DNA from: Desulfotomaculum sp.
GTDB lineage: Bacteria; Bacillota; Desulfotomaculia; Desulfotomaculales; Nap2-2B
Assembly (NCBI GenBank): GCA_003513005.1
Contig: DOTD01000077.1
Coordinates: forward strand, 1-24,263
DNA: 24,263 nt
Direction: 5' to 3'
Each line of letters starts with the position of its first letter. Position 1 is the first letter of the stretch. The translations under genes and the position numbers were made by a program. Under the pieces are notes generated by a model, which made no database searches, had not been told where the DNA came from, and worked only from the letters and a program-made list of their open reading frames with translations. Positions 1 to 6,990 of the stretch are shown one piece after another.

Positions 1-60
1 GATGCCCCTGATCTGTTCAACCTTATCTTCTGTTATTTCAGGCCTTGTCCGATATTCCAT
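1..60 (-). CDS. N-terminus of an unrecognised leftward gene (partial)
   Basis: The minus strand reads ATG at 58-60 followed by 20 open codons to the window edge (MEYRTRPEITEDKVEQIRGI). A GGAAGG Shine-Dalgarno-like sequence lies about 8 bases upstream on that strand (near 69-74). Too little is visible to assign a family. It diverges from abrB. The call rests on the ribosome binding site and open frame only. Confidence 0.45.
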   Translation of the reverse strand, partial: MEYRTRPEITEDKVEQIRGI

Positions 61-150
61 ACGAATTTCCTTCCACCGCGATTTTCATAATGCAATATTC
101 GACATCGGATGGTTGGAGTTCTGTTTTTTTAAAAATTTTAATCAAAAAAA

Positions 151-189
151 GCGCGGCATTTATTTCTTTTGATGTTGCGTTTGCCGCGC
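151..189 (-). terminator. Terminator-like hairpin between divergent genes
   Basis: GCGCGGCA (151-158) pairs with TGCCGCGC (182-189) around a 23-base loop. On the minus strand the stem is followed by seven T residues; on the plus strand by TTTTA. It lies upstream of the leftward gene starting at 60, so on the minus strand it could act as a leader attenuator or as an insulator. Confidence 0.55.
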
Positions 190-325
190 TTTTATCCTTT
201 TCTCTATTGAATAGGTGATGTTATTTATTTGATAAAGAACATTCTATTTCATGAATGGAAATTAAATAGGACTGTGAATAGTAACTATCCGGGAAATATT
301 CCCCTAAATTTTTCTAAAATACATA

Positions 326-354
326 TTGACTTTTAATGGTATGCCTGGTACCAT
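326..354 (+). promoter_or_regulatory. Putative sigma-A promoter of abrB with overlapping palindrome
   Basis: TTGACT (326-331) and TACCAT (349-354) are separated by 17 bases. An inverted repeat AATGGTA (335-341) and TACCATT (349-355) with a 7-base gap covers the spacer and the -10 box, which suits an operator. Since AbrB represses its own gene in Bacillus, autoregulation is an obvious but unproved reading. Confidence 0.55.
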
Positions 355-409
355 TTACTTGTAAAAAATTGTTTGGATTTGTCTAAATTAGTCACAGGGG
401 GGGAAAGCA

Positions 410-664
410 GTGAAATCAACGGGCATTGTTAGAAGGGTGGACGAGCTAGGCAGGGTTGTTATTCCTATAGAACTTAGAAGGACCCTGGGCATAGAAGAAA
501 AAGACGCCCTCGAAATTTACGTTGATGAGGAAAGGATTGTGCTCAAGAAATACCAGCCGGCCTGTGTGTTCTGCGGAGACGCTTCGGACACGCAGTATTA
601 CCGCGGTAAACTGGTCTGTCGTGAGTGCGCCATGACTATGTTTGAAAACACCAAAGCAATATAG
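410..664 (+). CDS. abrB: AbrB-family transition-state regulator
   Basis: 84-residue DNA-binding protein. Residues 3-50 are a nearly canonical SpoVT/AbrB swapped-hairpin domain (STGIVRRVDELGRVVIPIEL), very close to Bacillus subtilis AbrB. The C-terminal part does not look like the Bacillus multimerisation domain: it has two CxxC pairs (C52/C55 and C70/C73) that could bind zinc, with spacing like a small zinc ribbon. The GTG start at 410 follows a G-rich ribosome binding site (ACAGGGGGGGAAAG). In Bacillus AbrB represses many post-exponential genes; targets here are unknown. The gene converges with rsmI, its usual neighbour, across a shared terminator. Family assignment is firm; the symbol is by similarity and synteny. 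Confidence 0.9.
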   Translation: MKSTGIVRRVDELGRVVIPIELRRTLGIEEKDALEIYVDEERIVLKKYQPACVFCGDASDTQYYRGKLVCRECAMTMFENTKAI

Positions 665-684
665 TCAATCAACTATTACCCTAA

Positions 685-716
685 AGCGGAAGGGAAGCAT
701 GACTTGCCCTTCCGCT
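685..716. terminator. Bidirectional terminator between abrB and rsmI
   Basis: Ten-base perfect stem AGCGGAAGGG (685-694) with CCCTTCCGCT (707-716) and a 12-base loop, between convergent genes. On the plus strand it is followed by CTATTTTTA, so it mainly serves abrB; the T-run on the other side is weak. Confidence 0.8.
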
Positions 717-722
717 CTATTT

Positions 723-1619
723 TTACTGCTCTTCATCCTTTTTTCTCACCAATGAAGCTGCATAAACCTCGTTTCTGGCCATATTGTTCCTTTTGGCGAC
801 CTCCCGGATGGCCGCCGGCCGCGGCATACCTCCGGCCTGCAAACCGTTTACCTGGGAGGCAATAGTTGAAAGATCCGTTTTAACTTCCTCACGGACTTCG
901 TTTTTATTTCCTTCCAAAACTATGGTGAATTCCCCCAATGGGCTGTTCCGCCGGAAATAGTCCAGCGCGGACGATAAGCTTCCCCTCCAGACCTCTTCGT
1001 AATGCTTGGTCAGTTCACGGGCAACGGCTAAACGCTTGTCCCCAAGTTGTTCCAGCAGCTCATCCAAAGTCTTCAACAGCCTGTGGGGCGCCTCGTAAAG
1101 TATTATTGTGCGCTCTTCTTTAATTAGGGAAGTAATTCTTTTCTTACGGGTACGCTTGTTGGCGGGCAAAAAACCTTCAAAGCAAAAATTGGAAGCGCTC
1201 AATCCTGATACAACAAGGGCGGCAAGAGCAGCGTTGGGACCCGGGACGGGAACGACCCTTACTCCGCTTTTTATGGCGGCATCCACGAGGACTTCGCCCG
1301 GATCGGATATTCCCGGCATGCCGGCGTCCGATACCAGAATTAAATGCTTTCCTGAGAGCAGCAGGCCCAGCAAGTACTCACACTTTTTCGGCCCGCTGTG
1401 GCCGTGAAAGCTGGTAACGGGCGTATGTATGCCATAGTGGGCAAGGAGCTTGCGTGTGTGCCTGGTATCCTCGGCGGCAATCAGATCGGCTTCCTTCAAC
1501 AGCCTGAGCGCTCTCAAGGTTATATCTTCAAGATTGCCGATCGGCGTGGCGCAAAGATAAAGCGTACCGTTTGCGCCGCCGCTTTTTTTTTCAGCCGCGG
1601 GATCACCTTTCGGTTCCAT
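723..1619 (-). CDS. rsmI: 16S rRNA (cytidine-1402 2'-O)-methyltransferase
   Basis: 298-residue SAM-dependent methyltransferase of the tetrapyrrole-methylase fold that modifies C1402 in the decoding centre of 16S rRNA. Visible signatures are ATPIGNLEDIT (24-34), AEDTRHTRKLL (49-59), SDAGMPGISDPG (97-108) and the PVPGPNA loop (124-130), all typical of RsmI/YabC(YraL). Length fits the family. The ATG at 1617-1619 overlaps the yabA stop by one base (TAATG on the minus strand), preceded by GGAGCGGGG, so translation is probably coupled. It is the last gene of the leftward operon and ends before the shared terminator with abrB, matching the Bacillus order yabA-rsmI-abrB (yabB and yazA are absent). 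Confidence 0.95.
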   Translation of the reverse strand: MEPKGDPAAEKKSGGANGTLYLCATPIGNLEDITLRALRLLKEADLIAAEDTRHTRKLLAHYGIHTPVTSFHGHSGPKKCEYLLGLLLSGKHLILVSDAGMPGISDPGEVLVDAAIKSGVRVVPVPGPNAALAALVVSGLSASNFCFEGFLPANKRTRKKRITSLIKEERTIILYEAPHRLLKTLDELLEQLGDKRLAVARELTKHYEEVWRGSLSSALDYFRRNSPLGEFTIVLEGNKNEVREEVKTDLSTIASQVNGLQAGGMPRPAAIREVAKRNNMARNEVYAASLVRKKDEEQ

Positions 1620-1924
1620 TATTTACCCCGCTCCAAAAATGCCGTACAAAAAAGGCAGTCTTCCTGGCGAAGCCGTCCGAAATGAACGTTGCAGATGTGA
1701 AAACCCTCGTCGTAGATTTTTTTCAGATTTACGAACGCTCCTCCCAAGGCCTGTTCCTGGGGCTCGCCCTTCGGTCTGTAACCGGCAAACATTGCCAGTT
1801 TTTCCCTCAGGGCGCTGTTCTCTTCTTCGAGATAACCGGCCAGCTTTTTTAACTGCTGGAGATCACTCTCGGTTTCTTTAATCCTCGTCTCCAGTTGTCT
1901 GAACAGGATGCTCATCGGGTTCAT
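1619..1924 (-). CDS. yabA: YabA, DnaA-interacting replication initiation control protein
   Basis: 101 residues from the ATG at 1922-1924, which lies 8 bases after GGGGAG; a GTG nine bases upstream overlaps that ribosome binding site and is less likely. YabA negatively controls initiation by binding DnaA and the DnaN clamp. The N-terminal half (about 8-45) is a charged leucine-rich coiled coil for tetramerisation. The C-terminal half carries the zinc ligands HIC...CLFC (H76, C78, C90, C93), which fit the family pattern. The start lies inside the 3' end of yaaT, and the stop overlaps the start of rsmI, so it is embedded in a compact operon. Confidence 0.9.
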   Translation of the reverse strand: MNPMSILFRQLETRIKETESDLQQLKKLAGYLEEENSALREKLAMFAGYRPKGEPQEQALGGAFVNLKKIYDEGFHICNVHFGRLRQEDCLFCTAFLERGK

Positions 1925-2744
1925 TTTGTTCACTCCCCGTTTTTTCTACGCTGATATCCCCAACAGCATATTCACGGATCATTTTGCTTTCCTTGAGCTC
2001 TACAGCTATCGTCTTTTTCAGTATGTTGATACCGGTCACCTTTCCTTCCCCTTCGGATGTTGTAACCAGACTGTTCAAGGGAGGAAATTCCTGCCTACTC
2101 TGTTCATAAAGATCGTTTTCAAACTTCAGGCAGCACATCAACCTGCCGCAGATACCCGAAATCTTGGTCGGGTTCAGGGATATATTCTGCTCCTTGGCCA
2201 TTCTGATGGAGACGGAGGCAAAATCAGCCAGCCAAGTGGCGCAGCAGAGCTCGCGCCCGCAGCAGCCCAGGCCGCCCATCATCTTGGCCTCATCCCTCAC
2301 TCCGATCTGCCGCAATTCAATCCTTGTCCGGAACACCGCGGCAAGGTCCTTGACAAGTTCACGGAAGTCTATCCTTCCCTCGGCGGTAAAATAAAAGATC
2401 AGCTTGCTTTCGTCAAATGTTTTCTCAACATCGACAAGCTTCATCGGCAAACTGTGAACAGCAATTTTTTGCTCGCAGATGCTGAACGCCTGTTTGACCT
2501 TCTCCTGGACCGCCGCAAGTTTTTGAGTGTCCTGGACGGTTGCCTTCCTGATAACTTTTTTCAGTGGGGAAACTACTTCCTCATCATTTATCTCAACAGG
2601 CCCGGTTACAACCTGCCCGTATTCCATTCCCCGGGATGTCTCGACAATAACATCATCGTTCACAGCAATTTCAATTTCGGCAGGATCGAAATAATATACT
2701 TTACCCGCCCGTTTAAACCTTACACCGACAACACTGTATGTCAT
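1878..2744 (-). CDS. yaaT: PSP1-domain protein YaaT/RicT
   Basis: 288 residues from the ATG at 2742-2744, preceded by GGAG 11 bases upstream. A longer reading frame reaches 2822 but its extra 26 residues lie over the end of holB and do not resemble the family. In Bacillus RicT (YaaT) forms the RicAFT complex, which binds iron-sulfur clusters and affects RNase Y activity and the phosphorelay. The PSP1 C-terminal domain is visible at about residues 60-220, with the cysteine-rich signatures GLGCCGRELCC (C161, C162, C167, C168) and GICGRLMCC (C199, C204, C205). The charged tail (NEPDEHPVQTTGDED) is variable in the family. It sits between holB and yabA as in Bacillus. Confidence 0.9.
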   Translation of the reverse strand: MTYSVVGVRFKRAGKVYYFDPAEIEIAVNDDVIVETSRGMEYGQVVTGPVEINDEEVVSPLKKVIRKATVQDTQKLAAVQEKVKQAFSICEQKIAVHSLPMKLVDVEKTFDESKLIFYFTAEGRIDFRELVKDLAAVFRTRIELRQIGVRDEAKMMGGLGCCGRELCCATWLADFASVSIRMAKEQNISLNPTKISGICGRLMCCLKFENDLYEQSRQEFPPLNSLVTTSEGEGKVTGINILKKTIAVELKESKMIREYAVGDISVEKTGSEQNEPDEHPVQTTGDED

Positions 2745-2767
2745 TTTTTGTATCACTCCATTTGATT

Positions 2768-3814
2768 CTACTTGTGGGAAGCAGAAAAACCGTCCCCTTG
2801 CTTCCCTCCCGCCGGCCTGCACAAGTTTAGAAACAGAACATCCAAAACCAGCCTGGGATTCGCGTTCTTGGACAACCTGTTTCTGGCTTCCTCAATTTTT
2901 CCCAGGCGGTCAATTAATAAAGCGGCTTCCCGCCTGGAAGCTTGTTCCTTGATGACCTGCAAAAAATCCCGGTTGATAATTAACTTCTCATTTTCTGATT
3001 CTTTCCATATTAAAAGATCTCGATACCAGAGCATCAGCCCTTCTATCCAGGTGAGTGTTTGTTCCCTGATGCTTTGTTCCTTGTTGCCGGACAGGAGGCT
3101 TCCGGCAAGCCGGCAGGCTTCTCCAAGCCCGGCGCTGTCTAATGCATTAATTATCTGCGCCAGTTGTTTTCTGCGTTCGGTGAGATTGCCCCCCCCAAGC
3201 AGTTCAAAAGCCTGTCCCACACTGCCGCCTGATAAAAGGGCGGTTAAATCCGCCTCTTCCTGCTTAACGCCGGGCAAGCATGCCAGAATCAGGGCTACCT
3301 GGGAGACGGGAAGCAATTGGAACATAACCTGCTGGCACCGGGAAAGAACAGTCGTCAAAAGGGCGTATGGCTGAACGCAAGTCAGTATAAAAACCACACC
3401 TGCCGGCGGTTCCTCAAGGGTTTTTAAAAAGCAGTTCGCCGCTTCGTCGGTCATACTTTCCGCACGGTCGATCAGGCAAATCTGCCTGCCGCCCTGAAAC
3501 GGGGCCAGGGTCATCCTTCTTTGGATTTCTCTTGCCTGCTCTATTTTTATTGAACCTCCTTCAGGTTCAACTATTATAAAATCGGGGTGGTTCCCTCCTT
3601 CAACCTGGCGGCATGAACGGCACTCGCCGCAGGCATCACCTTGTAAAGGCTGTCGACAGAGCAGCGCCCGGGCAAAAGCCTCGGCGCATGTTCTTTTTCC
3701 CACACCTGAAGGGCCGCAGAAAAGATAGGCGTGGGAAATCATCTGCCTGTTAAAAGACCTGCGCAAAAGATTTATTGCATTATCCTGCCCGTGTATTTCA
3801 CTGAAGAACTTCAC
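2768..3814 (-). CDS. holB: DNA polymerase III subunit delta'
   Basis: 348-residue AAA+ clamp-loader subunit. Signatures are the Walker A region GPSGVGKRT (34-42), a four-cysteine zinc module of the form CGECRSC after the first helix, FLKTLEEPPAG (sensor/Walker B side) and the SRC motif in VLSRCQQ. The preferred start is the GTG at 3812-3814, seven bases after GAGGTG; the alternative TTG at 3836-3838 would add eight unrelated residues inside tmk. With the GTG it overlaps tmk by 17 bases, pointing to translational coupling. The gene order tmk-holB-yaaT is the common Firmicutes arrangement; yaaQ and yaaR, found between tmk and holB in Bacillus, are missing. Confidence 0.92.
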   Translation of the reverse strand: MKFFSEIHGQDNAINLLRRSFNRQMISHAYLFCGPSGVGKRTCAEAFARALLCRQPLQGDACGECRSCRQVEGGNHPDFIIVEPEGGSIKIEQAREIQRRMTLAPFQGGRQICLIDRAESMTDEAANCFLKTLEEPPAGVVFILTCVQPYALLTTVLSRCQQVMFQLLPVSQVALILACLPGVKQEEADLTALLSGGSVGQAFELLGGGNLTERRKQLAQIINALDSAGLGEACRLAGSLLSGNKEQSIREQTLTWIEGLMLWYRDLLIWKESENEKLIINRDFLQVIKEQASRREAALLIDRLGKIEEARNRLSKNANPRLVLDVLFLNLCRPAGGKQGDGFSASHK

Positions 3815-4439
3815 CGGTAAACACCTCGACCGCTTCAATAACCCTGCGGTGGATCTCCTCTTTGCTCAGCATGGCGTCAAGAACATGGTAAGCGCCCGGT
3901 CTTTGTCCGGCCAGGAACAGATACCCTTCGCGCACGCGCCGGAAAAATGGTGTCTCTTCCTGTTCCAAACGGTCCGCCTCGCCGGCAATCCGTTTCTTGG
4001 AAAGCTCAGGGGAAAGATCCAGCAAAAAAGTAAGGTCCGGAGTCAGACCGCCCGTCGCCAGGTCATTCACCCTGGTTAAAAGCCCGACATCCAGCCCCCG
4101 TCCATAACCCTGGTAGGCTATTGTGGAATCTCCGAACCGATCGCTAATTACTGTTCTGCCCATTGCCATGGCCGGCCCGATTCTGCCGGCAGCCAGCTGG
4201 GCCCGTGCGGCGGCGTAAAGCAATGCCTCCGCTGCGAAAGACAAATCGGGGCAGGCTGATTTATCCAGGAGCATTTCCCTTACGTTTTCTCCCAGGGGCG
4301 TCCCTCCCGGATCCCTGTATGTCTCGACCTCCCTGCCGCTGCGCAACAAGGCGCCGGCCAGCAGCTCAGCCTGGGTACTCTTGCCCGCCCCGTCAATTCC
4401 CTCAAAGACGAAAAAAAGCCCCCTTTTATTTTCCTTCAT
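3798..4439 (-). CDS. tmk: Thymidylate kinase (dTMP kinase)
   Basis: 213 residues, normal family length. It phosphorylates dTMP to dTDP with ATP in the cytoplasm. Visible motifs: P-loop GIDGAGKST (14-22), the dTMP-binding DPGGTPLGE segment (Asp in place of the more usual Glu of EPGG), SDRFGDSTIAYQGYGRG (DR[YF] signature) and the LID region with KKRIAGEADRLEQEE. The ATG at 4437-4439 follows the stop of the decarboxylase gene by two bases, with AGGGTGAT upstream. It is the second gene of the leftward operon. Confidence 0.95.
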   Translation of the reverse strand: MKENKRGLFFVFEGIDGAGKSTQAELLAGALLRSGREVETYRDPGGTPLGENVREMLLDKSACPDLSFAAEALLYAAARAQLAAGRIGPAMAMGRTVISDRFGDSTIAYQGYGRGLDVGLLTRVNDLATGGLTPDLTFLLDLSPELSKKRIAGEADRLEQEETPFFRRVREGYLFLAGQRPGAYHVLDAMLSKEEIHRRVIEAVEVFTGEVLQ

Positions 4440-4441
4440 GT

Positions 4442-5890
4442 CTATTCGATCACCCTAACTGTCCTCAACTCCGGGTCCGCGGGTCCGGCCACGGGCGCCC
4501 CGGAAGCTTTAACCCATTTGAGATACTCAACTATTTCAGGCGTAAACTCCTCGCCCGGATAAATTACCGGTATTCCCGGCGGGTATACCGCAACCCACTC
4601 CCCGCAGACAAGCCCTGCGCAGTGTTCCAGGAAAACCTTCCTCTTCCCGGAAAACCACGCCTGCCGGGGGGTTAATTGACGCGGCGGCAAAGCGGGCAAC
4701 CTAAGCGGCGCGGGCAGCGGCCGTACAGCAGGCAGCTTTTCCCGGGATATCTCCCTCAGGCCGTCAACCAGCCTGCCGCAGTCCTCTTCGGTTGCGCCGG
4801 CGCCGATAACCACAACAATATTAGTGAAATCCGCCATTTCCACGTTTACGCCATATTTCTTAAAGAGCTTCGCAGAGAGCTGGAAACCGCTCAATCCGAG
4901 ATCGGCCCCGGAAATGGTTATCCTGGTGGGATCAAGCGAATAACCCTTTCTTAAATGACGACCGTCAAGCACTTTCAGACCCGGAATTTGGCCTGCTGTC
5001 TCTCTGAGCTGCCCTGCTTTTTGAACAGAGCCGTCCAGCAATTCGCGGCCTTTTTCGGCAAGCATATGCCTGGCCAGATCCAAAGACACAAGCAGCAGAT
5101 AAGAAGGGCTGCTTGTCTGCAGGCAGGCAAGTGCGGCAGCCACATCCCCGGGATCGAAAAACTCTCCCTGCAGGTGCAATAAAGATGACTGCGTCAAAGA
5201 GCCGCCCATTTTATGCATACTCATCACGGAAGCGTCAGCCCCGCATGACAATCCGCCTTCCGGCAGGGACGGGTGGAAAGGAAAGTGGGCGGCATGGGCT
5301 TCGTCAGCCACCAGCGGTTTGCCGGCTCTATGGACAAGCCCGGCCAGTTTCTTTAGATCTGCCGCAATCCCGTAATAATTGGGATAGGTTGTCAACACGC
5401 CTTTCGCTTCTCTGCAGCCGTCGAGCGCTTCGGCAACCTGCGCTTCACCCGGCCCTTCCGGTATCCCAAATTCCTCCGCCACGGAAGAGACGAGATAAAC
5501 TGGATCAGCCCCGCTTAAAACAAGCCCCGCTAAAACAGACCGATGGCTGTCACGGGGTATAATAATCTTTTCTCCCGGACGGCAGAGGGCCATAAGCAGT
5601 GCCTGCAGGCCGACCGAAGTTCCATTGACCAGAAAGAACGTGCGCTTCGCTCCGTAAAGTCCGGCAGCCAGGGATTGCGACCTGGCTATAGACCCGCTGG
5701 GGCTGGTAAGGTTATCAAGCCCCGGCAGTTCAGTCAGGTCAATTTTAAATAAGTCTTGTTCCAGATCCTTCCATAAAGCTGAAAGGGCCTGCCCCTGCCT
5801 GTGCGCCGGCAGATGCAGGTGAGCATAACCTTTTTTCAGATGCTTCAGCAGGGATGTATAAAGTGGCGCTTCATACTGATCATCCTGCAT
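4442..5890 (-). CDS. Orn/Lys/Arg decarboxylase-family PLP enzyme
   Basis: 482 residues from the ATG at 5888-5890, eight bases after GGAGAT; an upstream TTG at 5939-5941 would lie within the promoter. It is a fold type I PLP enzyme like Bacillus SpeA and YaaO: LPAHRQGQ near the start, substrate-loop sequences NGTSVGLQALL, the cofactor aspartate in VADEAHAAH (D196) and the Schiff-base lysine in SMHKMGG (K227). It lacks the N-terminal wing domain of the large enterobacterial decarboxylases. Arginine or lysine decarboxylation for polyamine synthesis is likely, but the substrate cannot be read from the sequence. First gene of the leftward operon, in the place that yaaO holds next to tmk in Bacillus. 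Confidence 0.85.
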   Translation of the reverse strand: MQDDQYEAPLYTSLLKHLKKGYAHLHLPAHRQGQALSALWKDLEQDLFKIDLTELPGLDNLTSPSGSIARSQSLAAGLYGAKRTFFLVNGTSVGLQALLMALCRPGEKIIIPRDSHRSVLAGLVLSGADPVYLVSSVAEEFGIPEGPGEAQVAEALDGCREAKGVLTTYPNYYGIAADLKKLAGLVHRAGKPLVADEAHAAHFPFHPSLPEGGLSCGADASVMSMHKMGGSLTQSSLLHLQGEFFDPGDVAAALACLQTSSPSYLLLVSLDLARHMLAEKGRELLDGSVQKAGQLRETAGQIPGLKVLDGRHLRKGYSLDPTRITISGADLGLSGFQLSAKLFKKYGVNVEMADFTNIVVVIGAGATEEDCGRLVDGLREISREKLPAVRPLPAPLRLPALPPRQLTPRQAWFSGKRKVFLEHCAGLVCGEWVAVYPPGIPVIYPGEEFTPEIVEYLKWVKASGAPVAGPADPELRTVRVIE

Positions 5891-5912
5891 AAAATACCAT
5901 CTCCGATAGTTA

Positions 5913-5941
5913 ATTGTATCATAACGGCGGCAACCTTCCAA
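5913..5941 (-). promoter_or_regulatory. Promoter of the decarboxylase-tmk-holB-yaaT-yabA-rsmI operon
   Basis: On the minus strand TTGGAA (5936-5941) and TACAAT (5913-5918) are spaced by 17 bases, with TG one base upstream of the -10 box (extended -10). The ATG at 5890 follows by 22 bases. Confidence 0.65.
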
Positions 5942-5978
5942 GTGCGATAATGGAAGTGACCAGAGAACGATATTAAGA

Positions 5979-6100
5979 GTTAGCTAGAATGAGAAATATT
6001 CCTAAAATTTTAATTCTTTTCTTAAAAAGAATATTTTAAAGTGCCCTTGACAGGCAATTTAAGATATTCTATAATCATGATCGTTTATCTGTTAGCTAGA
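5979..6100 (+). repeat. Direct repeat pair GTTAGCTAGA flanking a promoter
   Basis: GTTAGCTAGA occurs at 5979-5988 and 6091-6100, each followed by a GA-rich AAATAT stretch. The pair brackets the por operon promoter; the second copy lies in the untranslated leader. The eight-base core TAGCTAGA also occurs at 22693-22700, just upstream of the hicAB promoter. An 8-base inverted repeat ATTCTTTT/AAAAGAAT (6013-6020, 6025-6032) lies between the two copies. Confidence 0.5.
6047..6075 (+). promoter_or_regulatory. Consensus sigma-A promoter of the por-nuoEFG operon
   Basis: TTGACA (6047-6052) and TATAAT (6070-6075) match the consensus at all twelve positions with a 17-base spacer, preceded by an AT-rich stretch like an UP element. 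Such a strong promoter implies high expression of the operon unless repressed. Confidence 0.85.
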
Positions 6101-6134
6101 GAAAATATCGAAATTTGTATCAGGGGAGAAAAAG

Positions 6135-6683
6135 ATGATTGAAATTCGTTTTCATGGAAGAGGCGGACAGGGGGCTGTAACCTCGGCGGAACTGCTGGCT
6201 CTTGCTGCTATCAGCGAAGGGAAATATGCCCAGGCCTTTCCCAGTTTTGGACCAGAAAGGCGCGGGGCTCCGGTAGTCGCTTTCTGCCGGGTGGATGATC
6301 ACCCTATCCGGTTGAGGACTAACATTTATTCCCCTGATCTGGTAGTAGTGTTGGATCCTTCCCTGCTCCGCCTGATTAACGTGGCCGCCGGCTTAAAAGA
6401 AAACGGCGTATTAATTACCAACACAAAATACACGTCCGGGGAGATCAGGGAAAAATTGGGCATCAAACAGGCCCTGGCTACTATAAATGCCACCAAAATT
6501 GCCCTTGAGGAAATGGGGCTCCCGATCACCAACACTACGATGCTTGGCTCTCTTCTTAACGCACGGCAGGTAGTGCATCCCGATTCACTCATCGGCCCTT
6601 TGGAAAAGAGATTCGGCCGGATCGCCGACAAAAACATCAGGGCTTTCCGGAGGGCTTACGAGGAAACTACAATACTTAACTGA
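6135..6683 (+). CDS. porG: 2-oxoacid:acceptor oxidoreductase gamma subunit (PorG-type)
   Basis: 182 residues, the normal length for the gamma subunit of four-subunit pyruvate/2-oxoacid:ferredoxin oxidoreductases. The fingerprint [15 protein letters not shown] (7-21) and the segment [19 protein letters not shown] are diagnostic of the domain (catalytic domain III of PFOR), which contributes to CoA handling and complex assembly. The ATG follows a clear AGGGGAG ribosome binding site. First gene of a seven-gene operon, 13 bases before porD. Pyruvate is the likely substrate by similarity of the set, but ketoisovalerate or another 2-oxoacid cannot be excluded. Confidence 0.9.
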
Positions 6684-6696
6684 GGAGGGAGAGGCA

Positions 6697-6990
6697 ATGA
6701 TAAGATCAGAGGAAGACCTGAAATGGAAAGATTTAGAGACGGGCTGCGTTATTTCGAATGCGGGAAACGCCAGCCAGTACCGCACCGGCGACTGGCGGTC
6801 TTTACAGCCTGTCTGGGATAAGACCAAATGCATCCGCTGCGGTGTATGTTATATTTATTGCCCCGATGCAGCAATCAGGAAGACAAGTGAAGGTTACTTT
6901 GAAGCCGATTTATATTACTGCAAGGGGTGCGGAATCTGCACCCAGGAATGTATAACCGGCTGTATAACTATGGTAGAGGAAGAGGAGTAA
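6697..6990 (+). CDS. porD: 2-oxoacid oxidoreductase delta subunit, 2x[4Fe-4S] ferredoxin (PorD-type)
   Basis: 97-residue ferredoxin-like subunit that carries electrons away from the TPP site. Two cluster motifs: C45-C48-C51-C55 followed by Pro (CIRCGVCYIYCPDA) and C75-C78-C81-C85 (CKGCGICTQEC), where Ile replaces the usual Pro and an extra cysteine (C89) follows. The N-terminal 40 residues before the clusters, including the DWRSLQPVWD segment, are typical of PorD. Start ATG with AGGAGGGAGAGG upstream. The stop overlaps the ATG of porA by one base (TAATG), so the two are translationally coupled. Confidence 0.92.
   Translation: MIRSEEDLKWKDLETGCVISNAGNASQYRTGDWRSLQPVWDKTKCIRCGVCYIYCPDAAIRKTSEGYFEADLYYCKGCGICTQECITGCITMVEEEE

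Larger units (their letters stand above)
61..409. other. Intergenic region between divergent genes
   Basis: AT-rich 349-base gap with no credible gene. It holds a terminator-like hairpin (151-189), a loose inverted repeat CTATTT...AAATAG (244-249 and 264-269), and the abrB promoter with its palindrome (326-355). Confidence 0.6.

Noticed and set aside
1908..2765. Long plus-strand open frame (285 codons) opposite yaaT
   Set aside because: It lies entirely antisense to yaaT, whose protein motifs are clear. Its translation has no recognisable domain and no ribosome binding site.
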